Shown in pieces: positions 33,868 through 42,027 of a stretch of DNA of 64,000 nucleotides; the stretch's first letter is position 1, and each line of letters opens with the position of its first letter. Location of the stretch: assembly GCF_014334135.1 (NCBI RefSeq), contig NZ_CP060497.1:3596001-3660000 (forward strand). Reading direction: 5' to 3'. The position numbers and the translations under genes were made by a program. The stretch is from Olivibacter sp. SDN3 (lineage in GTDB: Bacteria > Bacteroidota > Bacteroidia > Sphingobacteriales > Sphingobacteriaceae). The notes beneath the pieces were generated by a model. That model saw only the letters and a program-made list of their open reading frames with translations. It was not told where the DNA came from and searched no databases.

Positions 33868-34776
33868 ATGGCGAAATCAACACCGTACAGGATAAAAAGT
33901 ATCACCGAGATACATCGCCTGATGGGAATGCCCAAGCCACTGCATCCCCTCATCGGGTGGGTGGATCTCAGCAAAATGCCGAAAGATTCGGGCATCGATG
34001 CCGTGATATTTGAACTGTATGTGATCACGATGAAAAGAGGATGCGATAAACTGCTTTACGGGCAGCAGAAATACGACTTCAATGAAGGTGTTTTGGCTTT
34101 CCTTTCTCCGGGACAGATCTTGAGTGGGGAAGCCGGTGGTGTGCCCGTTAACCTAGAGGGCTGGATGCTGTTCATACATCCTGATTTTTTTTGGGGGACT
34201 ACGCTTGCCGCGAAAATCCGTAAATATGAATACTTTGATTATGCAGTCAGTGAAGCGCTGTTCCTTTCTGACAGGGAAGAAGCTATCATTAATGATATTG
34301 TGAAGAACATTCAGCATGAGTATCAATCCAACATTGATAAGTTCAGTCAGGATATTATACTATCGCATGTAGAAACGTTACTAAATTATGCCGAGCGGTT
34401 CTATCAACGGCAGTTCATCACAAGGAGTATTACCAACCACCATGTACTGGATCGTCTGGAAACATTGCTGACAGATTATTTCGATAATGACAATCTGATA
34501 ACAAGGGGACTTCCAACGGTGCAGTACATCTCAAACAACCTGAATATCTCGCCGACGTATTTACGCGGTCTGCTAAAAAGTCTAACAGGGTTGAATACAC
34601 AGCAGCACATACACGAAAAGCTGATTGAAAAGGCTAAGCACAAATTATCGACTACGGAACTGTCTGTTAGTGAGATAGCTTACGAACTTGGATTTGAACA
34701 TCCGCAAAGTTTCAATAAGCTTTTTAAAAGCAAAGCTAAAGTAAGTCCGCTGGAATTTCGGGCAAGGTTTAATTAA
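33868..34776 (+). CDS. AraC family transcriptional regulator
   Basis: A 302-residue paralogue of the AraC protein at 10652. The sensing half has LLYGQQKYDFNEGVLAFLSPGQ, and the DNA-binding half ends LSVSEIAYELGFEHPQSFNKLFKSKAKVSPLEFR. Residues about 110-220 are highly alike in both (IHPDFFW, FLSDREE, QSNIDKFSQDIIL). It starts 2 nt after the membrane protein gene and likely governs the SDR/membrane module. Confidence 0.93.
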   Translation: MAKSTPYRIKSITEIHRLMGMPKPLHPLIGWVDLSKMPKDSGIDAVIFELYVITMKRGCDKLLYGQQKYDFNEGVLAFLSPGQILSGEAGGVPVNLEGWMLFIHPDFFWGTTLAAKIRKYEYFDYAVSEALFLSDREEAIINDIVKNIQHEYQSNIDKFSQDIILSHVETLLNYAERFYQRQFITRSITNHHVLDRLETLLTDYFDNDNLITRGLPTVQYISNNLNISPTYLRGLLKSLTGLNTQQHIHEKLIEKAKHKLSTTELSVSEIAYELGFEHPQSFNKLFKSKAKVSPLEFRARFN

Positions 34777-34807
34777 GCCCTTAATTTTGCTCCTTCCGTT
34801 ATTGCTT

Positions 34808-34848
34808 CCATTTATATAGCGTGCGGCTACGATTGCTGTTTTCCACTT
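34808..34848 (-). pseudogene. Scrap of an HxlR family gene
   Basis: On the minus strand this reads KWKTAIVAARYINGS, which matches the KWKTAIVAALYVNGK core of the HxlR protein at 31023. The surrounding DNA has no continuation. It is a 41-bp relic left by rearrangement. Confidence 0.65.
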
Positions 34849-34914
34849 TATTTCAGAACGGGTTACTGATCGGAGTGCGTTATCTGTCTTTTTTTTGTAA
34901 AAACGGAAGGTGCG

Positions 34915-35253
34915 TTGGACAGCGAGCGGGATAAATGGTTCTATCCGCTCAAGCATATCAGCAATATGGACAAGATCCCAAAGTTTTTGGATAAGCTTAA
35001 CAGGATGGAACGTATGTCATACGAAGCAAGTTTAAAAACCAAATGGGATACCCAGAATGCCTTTGATTATGCGATAAAAGAAGCAGCAAAAAGGGCTGCA
35101 AAGGAAGCGACAAAGAAAACGCAGGAAGAAGAACGTACCAAAGCAGAACAGGAGCGGCTTGAGTCGGCAAAATCCTTAAAGCAGTCTGGTGTTGCTATTC
35201 ATCTGATTGCTGAAAGCTTTAAATTACCTTTGGAAGTTGTAGAGAAGTTATAA
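34915..35253 (+). pseudogene. C-terminal remnant of a PD-(D/E)XK transposase-type gene
   Basis: About 112 codons remain: DSERDKWFYPLKHISNMDKIPKFLDK, read from residue 2, then a coiled-coil-like Lys/Glu/Ala/Arg run (about 55-85) and the ending LIAESFKLPLEVVEKL. This is the C-terminal part of the Rpn/PD-(D/E)XK nuclease family transposases. The catalytic N-terminal half is absent and the frame begins at an internal TTG. It is followed by the family's terminator and tail. Confidence 0.75.
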
Positions 35254-35278
35254 ATCAATGGAAGTATTAATTAACAGA

Positions 35279-35395
35279 AGCCATGCATTCAAAATGCGTG
35301 GCTTTTCTATTTGGTAGGTACCGCTAAAAAATCAGATGTGGCTTTCGTGCGTTGGAGAAACCTGCCTTATGAAATGAGCGTAAAGATGATTCAGG
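35279..35395 (+). repeat. Terminator hairpin and tail of an Rpn-type element
   Basis: AGCCATGCAT and ATGCGTGGCT (35279-35288 with 35294-35303, loop TCAAA) repeat the hairpin at 32200 with one wobble, followed by CTTTCGTGCGTTGGAGAAAC, CTTATGAAATGAGCG and ATGATTCAGGCC. The rest of 35396-35623 holds no gene; it is AT-rich and probably contains the promoter of the next small gene. Confidence 0.75.
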
Positions 35396-35623
35396 CCTGT
35401 AGTGACCAAAAAATTCTATGAATAATAATAAACAATTTTTCTCAACCTATTGCGAAATACTGTTTACTTTATTAAATTAGCTCCCGTCAATCAACTAAAA
35501 CAAACCGTATTAAATAAAAATAAATAACCGACCGAACAATTACCTGAACCAACAAGCCGAACCTCAACCATCTCCGCGCCATATCCCGTAATTGCCACAG
35601 TCAGCCAAGAACCAAACACACAC

Positions 35624-35923
35624 ATGTCAATACCACACCGAAAGAAAGGCCTTTTGTCTTTTCAGCAGTGCGTGCTACAGCTGAAAATGTACCTGTTGCT
35701 GAGCATCATGGTCTTTACGGCTTTAACGCCCAATGCCAGCTTAGCTACAACAAATCCGAACAACAAGCTTGAGGTCGGCAAGGAAACCGTTGTATACGTC
35801 ACCCGAACGGGAGAGAAATACCATAGAGGTAGCTGCCGCTACCTGAGCAAGAGCAAAATCGAGACCAGCCTGAAAGACGCGCAAAAGAACGGCTATGCGG
35901 CCTGTAAGGTCTGTAAGCCATAA
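35624..35923 (+). CDS. Small exported cysteine-motif protein
   Basis: A 99-residue protein. After a basic start and a hydrophobic segment (about residues 21-45, LLLSIMVFTALTPNASLA), the mature part has VYVTRTGEKYHRGSCRYL and AACKVCKP. This small Cys-x(n)-Cys-x2-Cys module is found at the ends of many Bacteroidota exported nucleases and as stand-alone proteins. It probably binds a metal. The function is unknown. Confidence 0.65.
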   Translation: MSIPHRKKGLLSFQQCVLQLKMYLLLSIMVFTALTPNASLATTNPNNKLEVGKETVVYVTRTGEKYHRGSCRYLSKSKIETSLKDAQKNGYAACKVCKP

Positions 35924-36095
35924 TCATAAAAATTAAGCGAGAAAATCGTCGATTATGGGAAACCGTAAAAACACAGGCTAAACGGTGTGTAATTTTGTAT
36001 AACGATTAAGAACTGGCTACGCAGCAAACAGGCTACGCTAGCCGAGCAGAAAATAAAACAAAAAGCATCAAATCAACAATCTAAACTCAAACACG

Positions 36096-37160
36096 ATGGA
36101 CTTTAAAGATGAAATCCAGCAATTCGCCAAGCGGGTAGACCGCCTGCTTCCGCAGATCAAAACCGAGGAAGCCACCAAAACATCCCTGATTATGCCTTTC
36201 CTGCGCATATTGGGCTATGATGTGTTCGATCCCTTTGAGGTACACCCCGAGTTTGTGGCCGATATCGGCATTAAGAAAGGGGAGAAGGTAGATTACGCTA
36301 TACTGAAGGACGATAAACCCGTTATCCTCATCGAGTGCAAGCATTATGCCGATGGCCTGGATCCGCACAATTCGCAGCTCTTCCGTTATTTCCATACGAC
36401 AGAAGCCAAGTTCAGCCTGTTGACCAACGGGCTCGAATACCGCTTTTATACCGATCTGGTAACACCCAATAAGATGGACGAAAAGCCCTTCTTTGAATTC
36501 AAGATCACCGAGATGCGGGATAATGAGATCGCCGAGCTCCGTAAATTCCATAAGGCCGTTTTCGATCTGGAGAGCATCTCCAATACGGCCAGCGATCTGA
36601 AATTCTTCAATGAGATCAAGATCCTGATCAATGCCGAGATCCATAATCCCAATGAGGAGTTTGTACGCTATTTCGCCCGGCAGGTATATCCCGGGCTGGT
36701 AACCGCTAAAGTGCTCGATCAGTTTACCACGCTTACCAAGAAAGTATTCACCCAGATCGTGAACGATCAGATCAGCGAAAGGCTGAAGAGTGCCTTGAAG
36801 AAAGAAACCGAAACCACTGCAGAGCTTGCTCCAGCGCCTGCCGAACCGGAATCACTGATTATCACCACACAGGAAGAGATCGATGGATTCCTGATCGTGA
36901 AGTCTATCCTCCGTAAGGAAGTGGAGGTGGGGCGTATCTATATGCGCGATACGCAGTCGTATTGCGGTGTACTGTTGGACGATAATAACCGAAGACCCAT
37001 CTGCCGCTTTTATTTCACGGCAAACCGCTTAAGGATCGGTTTATTCGATAAGGATAAAAAGGAAACCAAACACGATATCCAAAGCCTGGATGATATCTAT
37101 AATTTTTCTGAGGAGATTGTGCAGAGTATAGGGTATTATGATAAAGAGAGGGCGGCTTAG
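36096..37160 (+). CDS. Type I restriction enzyme R N-terminal-domain nuclease protein
   Basis: A 354-residue protein with the HsdR N-terminal nuclease fold. YDVFDPFEVHPEFVADIG is followed by KVDYAILKDDKPVILIECKHY, where Asp66, Glu80 and Lys82 form the PD-(D/E)XK core. LFRYFHTTEAKFSLLTNGLEYRFYTDL follows as usual. The helicase domain of HsdR is absent. The C-terminal 90 residues form another small domain. No HsdM or HsdS is near. It borders the defence-like region and may be an orphan nuclease. Confidence 0.85.
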   Translation: MDFKDEIQQFAKRVDRLLPQIKTEEATKTSLIMPFLRILGYDVFDPFEVHPEFVADIGIKKGEKVDYAILKDDKPVILIECKHYADGLDPHNSQLFRYFHTTEAKFSLLTNGLEYRFYTDLVTPNKMDEKPFFEFKITEMRDNEIAELRKFHKAVFDLESISNTASDLKFFNEIKILINAEIHNPNEEFVRYFARQVYPGLVTAKVLDQFTTLTKKVFTQIVNDQISERLKSALKKETETTAELAPAPAEPESLIITTQEEIDGFLIVKSILRKEVEVGRIYMRDTQSYCGVLLDDNNRRPICRFYFTANRLRIGLFDKDKKETKHDIQSLDDIYNFSEEIVQSIGYYDKERAA

Positions 37161-37219
37161 GTTACTAAACTTGGATGCTCTGTTATAAGCATGCGATTAT
37201 TTAACGATAAAATACATAT

Positions 37220-38242
37220 ATGTACAAAAAAATCACTTTTCAGGAAGCTTTAGAAATAAGTTCAGTTTGTAACAAAAGGCACCTTCTTATAGGCAACGGT
37301 TTTAGTATAGCTTGTCGAAAAGACATCTTCCGTTACGATTCATTATATCAACAAGCCGATTTCCAAAAGATAAATCCTGAAATAAAGGAAGTTTTTGACC
37401 ATTTAGGAACAAAGGATTTTGAGCTAGTAATTAAACATTTGAATTATGCAATACATGTTTTAACTATTTATGATCCCAAGAACCTGTATCTTATTACAAG
37501 TTTGAAAAATGATGTGGACGAACTTAAAAGTATTTTGGTTAATACTATAGCTAATAGCCATCCAGAGAACCCTTCTGAAATTTTAGAAGAGGAATATCAG
37601 AATTGTAGAAACTTTTTGTCCAACTTTAACAATTGCTATACCCTTAATTATGATCTTTTATTATACTGGACTTTTATGCATTTCCAAGAAACAAAAGAGC
37701 TCCGTTCCGATGATGGATTTAGGACGCCTGATAATGGACAAGCTAATTTTGTGACTTGGGATATTGAAAAGACGGACGGACAAAATCTATTCTACTTACA
37801 CGGGGCTCTACATTTATTTGATTCTGGTGCAGAACTTCAAAAATATACATGGATAAATACAGGCATACGATTGGTTGAACAAATTCGTAATGCACTGAAT
37901 ACAGATTTATATCCATTATTTGTTTCCGAAGGAACCAGTCGAGAGAAAACAGATAGAATTATGCATAGCAATTACCTGTCTAGAGGTCTAAGGAGCTTTA
38001 GCCATATTGGTGGTTGTCTTTTTATTTATGGACATTCGTTAGCAGACAATGATGATCATATCTTAAAGTTGATACCCAACTGCAGCATCAAATCATTGTT
38101 CATTAGTCTATATGGAGATATTACTTCAGAATCAAATAAAGAGATAATCACAAAAGCTGAGAGACTATTAGCAAAGCGAAAGAAAAAGGGCTATATAGAA
38201 TTGCATTTTTTTGATGCAGAGTCTGCAAGGGTTTGGGGTTGA
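37220..38242 (+). CDS. DUF4917 family protein, SIR2-like layout
   Basis: A 340-residue protein matching the DUF4917 pattern: RHLLIGNGFSIACRKDIF (about residues 20-37), NCYTLNYDLLLYW, YLHGALHLFDSG and CLFIYGHSLADNDDHIL. These four motifs lie in the order of the SIR2-like NAD-binding domains of antiphage proteins (GNG/GxS, TxNYD, LHG with a possible catalytic His, GhSlxDxD). I infer an NAD-related role without proof. It starts 59 nt after the HsdR-N gene. Confidence 0.75.
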   Translation: MYKKITFQEALEISSVCNKRHLLIGNGFSIACRKDIFRYDSLYQQADFQKINPEIKEVFDHLGTKDFELVIKHLNYAIHVLTIYDPKNLYLITSLKNDVDELKSILVNTIANSHPENPSEILEEEYQNCRNFLSNFNNCYTLNYDLLLYWTFMHFQETKELRSDDGFRTPDNGQANFVTWDIEKTDGQNLFYLHGALHLFDSGAELQKYTWINTGIRLVEQIRNALNTDLYPLFVSEGTSREKTDRIMHSNYLSRGLRSFSHIGGCLFIYGHSLADNDDHILKLIPNCSIKSLFISLYGDITSESNKEIITKAERLLAKRKKKGYIELHFFDAESARVWG

Positions 38243-38337
38243 TAAAGCATTACGAATTTAGTATGAATAAATATGATAAATTCTTTATTGGTAAAGAAAA
38301 GTTTTCTGTTAAGAGACCAATTTCATTGTACAAATAA

Positions 38338-38463
38338 GTATTAACTAGGAAGTATGTGCCACAAATGGTCAATGAGTTGGGACGTACGGGAATTAGCGAA
38401 TCTTCTATTTTTCCCGATTTAGAAGGATTATCAAGAGAAATTAAAACAAAATATTTACAGTAA
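38338..38463 (+). pseudogene. C-terminal remnant of an FRG-domain gene
   Basis: In one frame 38263-38337 gives a 24-codon piece ending at TAA. Then 38338-38463 continues in the same frame: YVPQMVNELGRTGISESSIFPDLEGLSREIKTKY, read from about residue 6. The GIxxxxxFPDLxGLxxxL pattern is the end of FRG-domain proteins, frequent in defence islands. There is no start; the gene is mostly deleted. Confidence 0.55.
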
Positions 38464-38473
38464 ATTATTTACT

Positions 38474-39253
38474 ATGGATGACCAATTACTTTTACAGCTT
38501 TTTATTTTAACAGTTATTATTTTCATCGTTCTGATGATAGCATGCCCACCTTTCAGATCATTATTCTATAAAGAACATCCCAATGAACTTAATCCAATAA
38601 GTGCAGAGGAATTTGTTGTAAGATTCGAACAAAAGATGCCTAATGGAGTGTTGGAAAAAGAACTGAGGTGGAAAGAATTACTGGAAAAGGCATGGAAGGT
38701 GCGAGATTTTGAAATAGAGTTATATTGGAAAAGGACCAACTATTTTTGGTTGTTTCAGGTTCCAGCATTTGCAGCGTACTTTCTCGTTTGGAAAAATGAT
38801 GTTAGTAACGATAAACCTGACGAGCTTTTTGTGATCTGTTGTCTCGGTATTGTATTTTCTACTGGTTGGCTTCTCATAAATAAAGGAAGTAAGTCATGGC
38901 AAAGGCATTGGGAATGTTATATTGACTTGTTGGAAGATCGATATTACGGTCCGTTATATAAAACCGTTGGTCTGAAGTCTAGTTATTCAGTATCGAAGAT
39001 CAATGAAATAGTCAGCTGTGCGTTTATTTTCGTTTGGAGCTTATTCGCTGTTAAATTTATGTCGGAAAATAATATAACTATTTGTCTTTGTTCAAATTCT
39101 GAAAAATTTAAGCCATTTATAGCATTTACCTTGTTTTTTACAAGTATTACGTTGCTAAGTATGTTCAAAGGATATGGTAGAGGGTATTTTAAAGGTAGAA
39201 ATATTACTTTTTATAAAAGAAAGGTTACATATAAAAAAGGTGATTCAGAATAA
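38474..39253 (+). CDS. RipA-like multi-pass membrane protein
   Basis: A 259-residue membrane protein. Segments lie near residues 4-24, 82-100, 112-130, 175-195 and 208-226. The pattern KRTNYFWLFQVPAFAAYFLVW, then GSKSWQRHWECYIDLLEDRYYGPLYK and YSVSKINEIVSCAFIFVW resembles RipA family octameric membrane proteins. These are small membrane proteins often next to accessory or defence genes. The function in this locus is unknown. It lies between the FRG remnant and the QatB-like gene in the same orientation. Confidence 0.55.
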   Translation: MDDQLLLQLFILTVIIFIVLMIACPPFRSLFYKEHPNELNPISAEEFVVRFEQKMPNGVLEKELRWKELLEKAWKVRDFEIELYWKRTNYFWLFQVPAFAAYFLVWKNDVSNDKPDELFVICCLGIVFSTGWLLINKGSKSWQRHWECYIDLLEDRYYGPLYKTVGLKSSYSVSKINEIVSCAFIFVWSLFAVKFMSENNITICLCSNSEKFKPFIAFTLFFTSITLLSMFKGYGRGYFKGRNITFYKRKVTYKKGDSE

Positions 39254-39331
39254 ACTATTAGAATCAGTTAATCAAATTAGAACGAAGCACTTATTTGAAA
39301 TTTTAGTATATTCACTGTAAAATCTAAATTT

Positions 39332-40120
39332 ATGGGTCACGAACGTATTGGAACTTTACCTAAAAGTGAGCGGTGGCGAAATATTGTGAGAAGTGTTGGT
39401 AATTATACTGATAGTGAGGATAATATTGCAGAAATAGCTTCTCAAGCTACAAGAAATGTCAGGAGTAGATTCCAAGACATAACTTCTGATTCTAGTGTTT
39501 TTGCTGCTTTCAAATTCATATTAACACTTGCGCATTTAGCAAAGTCAGACGACGCACTTGAGAAGTTACAGGGACAAGGGATAGTCCTTCCGAAAAACTT
39601 CAACCTCTATGACTTGGCATTTTGCATACAAAATTACGTTTTAGAAGATATTGACTCTCAGGAATACTCATCTTTTGCAGTTCAGTCGATTATCGAAACG
39701 ATTAGTGAATGGGCTAGAGTCAACGAGACCGGGCAGCAAAATCTTTTTGAGTCTAATGATGGGAGCCTTGAATTGTGGAGGAAAGCTTCAAATGGAGCTG
39801 GGTTTTGTGAATTGTCTAGATTGTTTTTTTCGAAATTTACAGAACGATATTTAAAATATTTTTTAGAGAGGGAGGCAGCAGCGGAGATTAACAACCTTTA
39901 TGATAGAACACAGTTTAATAAAAATTTAGAAACTCATATTGATAGGATTGCAAAACATGCATTTGAGACTTCAAAAATAACGCAGTCATTCGCAGCGGCA
40001 TGGTTTAATAAATATGCAAGAGAAAAATTACCAACTGATAAGAGGATAAGAGGTTTCCTTTCATTTGCTTTTCAGAAAATAAACAGCGAGCTAGTAAGGG
40101 AGGAAATAGCTAATGATTAA
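39332..40120 (+). CDS. QatB-like partner protein
   Basis: A 262-residue, mainly helical, soluble protein. It begins MGHERIGTLPKSERWRNIVR, so removal of Met would expose an N-terminal glycine. FSKFTERYLKYFLEREAA (about residues 168-185) resembles the segment seen in QatB proteins of Qat antiphage systems. The last 8 nt overlap the start of the QueC-like gene, which shows translational coupling. In Qat loci QatB sits directly before QatC, as here. The QatB call rests on length, N-terminus, this segment and context; sequence similarity may be weak. Confidence 0.6.
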   Translation: MGHERIGTLPKSERWRNIVRSVGNYTDSEDNIAEIASQATRNVRSRFQDITSDSSVFAAFKFILTLAHLAKSDDALEKLQGQGIVLPKNFNLYDLAFCIQNYVLEDIDSQEYSSFAVQSIIETISEWARVNETGQQNLFESNDGSLELWRKASNGAGFCELSRLFFSKFTERYLKYFLEREAAAEINNLYDRTQFNKNLETHIDRIAKHAFETSKITQSFAAAWFNKYAREKLPTDKRIRGFLSFAFQKINSELVREEIAND

Positions 40121-42002
40121 ATCTAACCACCATATCGTGTTGTGTGGTGGAGCTCGTACTTCCCCTCGAAAATTGAAACAATATGTTCCAAGCCATATTC
40201 ATGAGTTGTGTATCGATACCTCTACTAAAGGGCAGAATATAAATCTTGATTTGCCACACTTCATTAAATCTGTTAACTGCCATTTTCCCGATCGTATTAA
40301 AGATTTGTTAGAAATAGCAGGGTACGTGTATGCGGCTGACAGAATGATCGGCCGTGGCGCTAATGATAGCCTCGAATATCACAGCTGGTCTCGACAATTG
40401 GATTTTTTTATCAAAGTAAGAGACGTTTCGTTTTGGTCTCGTCCTGAAGTCTCGAAGTCATTATCTGAAGCCTTGGTTTTCGTTTCTGGTGATTTAGAAT
40501 ATACTTTTAAATTTCAAGAAGGAGGGACGGACTTTGGCCAAGTAAGTCTTTATGACAATGAAGCGATTCAGTTGGAAAAAAAAGAAAATTCCATTATCTG
40601 TCTTTTTTCTGGCGGTCTAGACTCGCTAGCTGGCGCTCTTGAAATTCTTACGAAAACGGATAAAAATTTAATTTTAGTAAGCCACAGGTCTAATACAACT
40701 GGAGTTTCAAAAATTCAGAAAGGCATATATGGTCTGCTTCAGAACGATTTTCCTAATAGAATTCAGTATTTTCCTTTCTATTGTAATCTTCATCTTCATG
40801 GTGAACGAGCAGTTGAGGAAACCCAGCGAACACGAATATTTTTATATACGACAATTGCTTATGCGCTGTCTACGCTTGCTTCAGAAAAGGATATTTACGT
40901 ATTTGAAAATGGCATAACGTCTTTAAACTTTTCAAAGCGGGCTGATTTGATAAATGCTCGAGCTAGTAGAACGACACATCCTAAAACTTTGCAGTTGTTT
41001 GAAAATTTCTATTCTGTTGTTGGAGGAGAGCACCGCCCCATTATTCACCCTTTTCTGTATAATACTAAAACCGATATTTTTAAGAAAATCGAGTCGGCGG
41101 GCAAGATCAATTATATCAATTCCACAATCTCATGTACAAAAACGTTTCTTAGGTTTGAAAATAATTCTCAAGCAACTCATTGCGGGGGATGTTCCCAATG
41201 CGTTGATAGGAGATTGGCAGCGTTTGCTTCGGGTCTCGAGGACTTCGACGCAATTTATGATGTTGATATCGCGAGAGATCCTGTTGTTAGTTTAGAATCA
41301 CGAACACATTTAAATGACTATATCAGAGCAATTGTAAAATACAACGGTTTTACAGAACTGAACTTCCAATATGAAATGTTAGCGCCATTAACTGATATAT
41401 TACCTTATTTAAAAGGACAGCTACCGTCAGAAAAGGCATTGAGAATTTATGATCTGCTAAAAGTGCATACTACGCAGGTATTAAGTGCTCTCCAGAGGAT
41501 AAGGCTTCTTCAAGATCCACTTAAGCCTAAAGTTGCAAATACTCTATGTGCTTATATTGATGACAGAGTATATCTAAAGCCTCCGGTAGAGTGTTTAATT
41601 GATGTGATTAAAGCGAAGCTCATTGTAGCAATACCTCAAGCATTTGAACATGAAAAACCCAAGCATGAAAATGCATTAAATGACCTTATACATGCTCTTA
41701 TTCAAAGCGAAAGCGCTGATTATGGGAGGGAATATCCGACAATAAAATTTTCAGTTGCTCGTGTTATACCAGATCATTCTTTTTTAGATGCTTACAATTT
41801 ATTAATAGAGGCGAAATATTTGCGTGGGAGAACTTCTAAAGCAGCGATTACGGATCAAATTGGAGCTGACATTACAAAATATCCAAAAGAAAAGCACAAA
41901 TTGTTTATTGTTTACGATCCTGAAAGAAAAATCGCGAATGACAGTGATTTTTCGAAAGATATTGAAATTCAGCCAAATTGCTCAGTGTTTATTGTTCGTT
42001 AA
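40113..42002 (+). CDS. QueC-like PP-loop protein (QatC-like) with C-terminal PD-(D/E)XK-like domain
   Basis: A 629-residue protein. Residues about 1-155 are an N-terminal domain of unknown fold. Residues about 160-395 are QueC-like: the PP-loop SGGLDS (166-171), EETQRTRIFLYTTIAYAL, and zinc cysteines Cys341, Cys357, Cys360 and Cys363 in HCGGCSQCVDRR. Residues about 400-530 are helical. The end (535-629) has SFLDAYNLLIEAKYLRG, with Asp559, Glu566 and Lys568, and TDQIGADITKYP, the layout of a PD-(D/E)XK nuclease. QueC converts carboxy-deazaguanine to preQ0; QatC and type IV CBASS relatives serve defence. Confidence 0.75.
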   Translation: MIKSNHHIVLCGGARTSPRKLKQYVPSHIHELCIDTSTKGQNINLDLPHFIKSVNCHFPDRIKDLLEIAGYVYAADRMIGRGANDSLEYHSWSRQLDFFIKVRDVSFWSRPEVSKSLSEALVFVSGDLEYTFKFQEGGTDFGQVSLYDNEAIQLEKKENSIICLFSGGLDSLAGALEILTKTDKNLILVSHRSNTTGVSKIQKGIYGLLQNDFPNRIQYFPFYCNLHLHGERAVEETQRTRIFLYTTIAYALSTLASEKDIYVFENGITSLNFSKRADLINARASRTTHPKTLQLFENFYSVVGGEHRPIIHPFLYNTKTDIFKKIESAGKINYINSTISCTKTFLRFENNSQATHCGGCSQCVDRRLAAFASGLEDFDAIYDVDIARDPVVSLESRTHLNDYIRAIVKYNGFTELNFQYEMLAPLTDILPYLKGQLPSEKALRIYDLLKVHTTQVLSALQRIRLLQDPLKPKVANTLCAYIDDRVYLKPPVECLIDVIKAKLIVAIPQAFEHEKPKHENALNDLIHALIQSESADYGREYPTIKFSVARVIPDHSFLDAYNLLIEAKYLRGRTSKAAITDQIGADITKYPKEKHKLFIVYDPERKIANDSDFSKDIEIQPNCSVFIVR

Positions 42003-42027
42003 ATCGTGTGTTTTCAAAGCTGATAAG

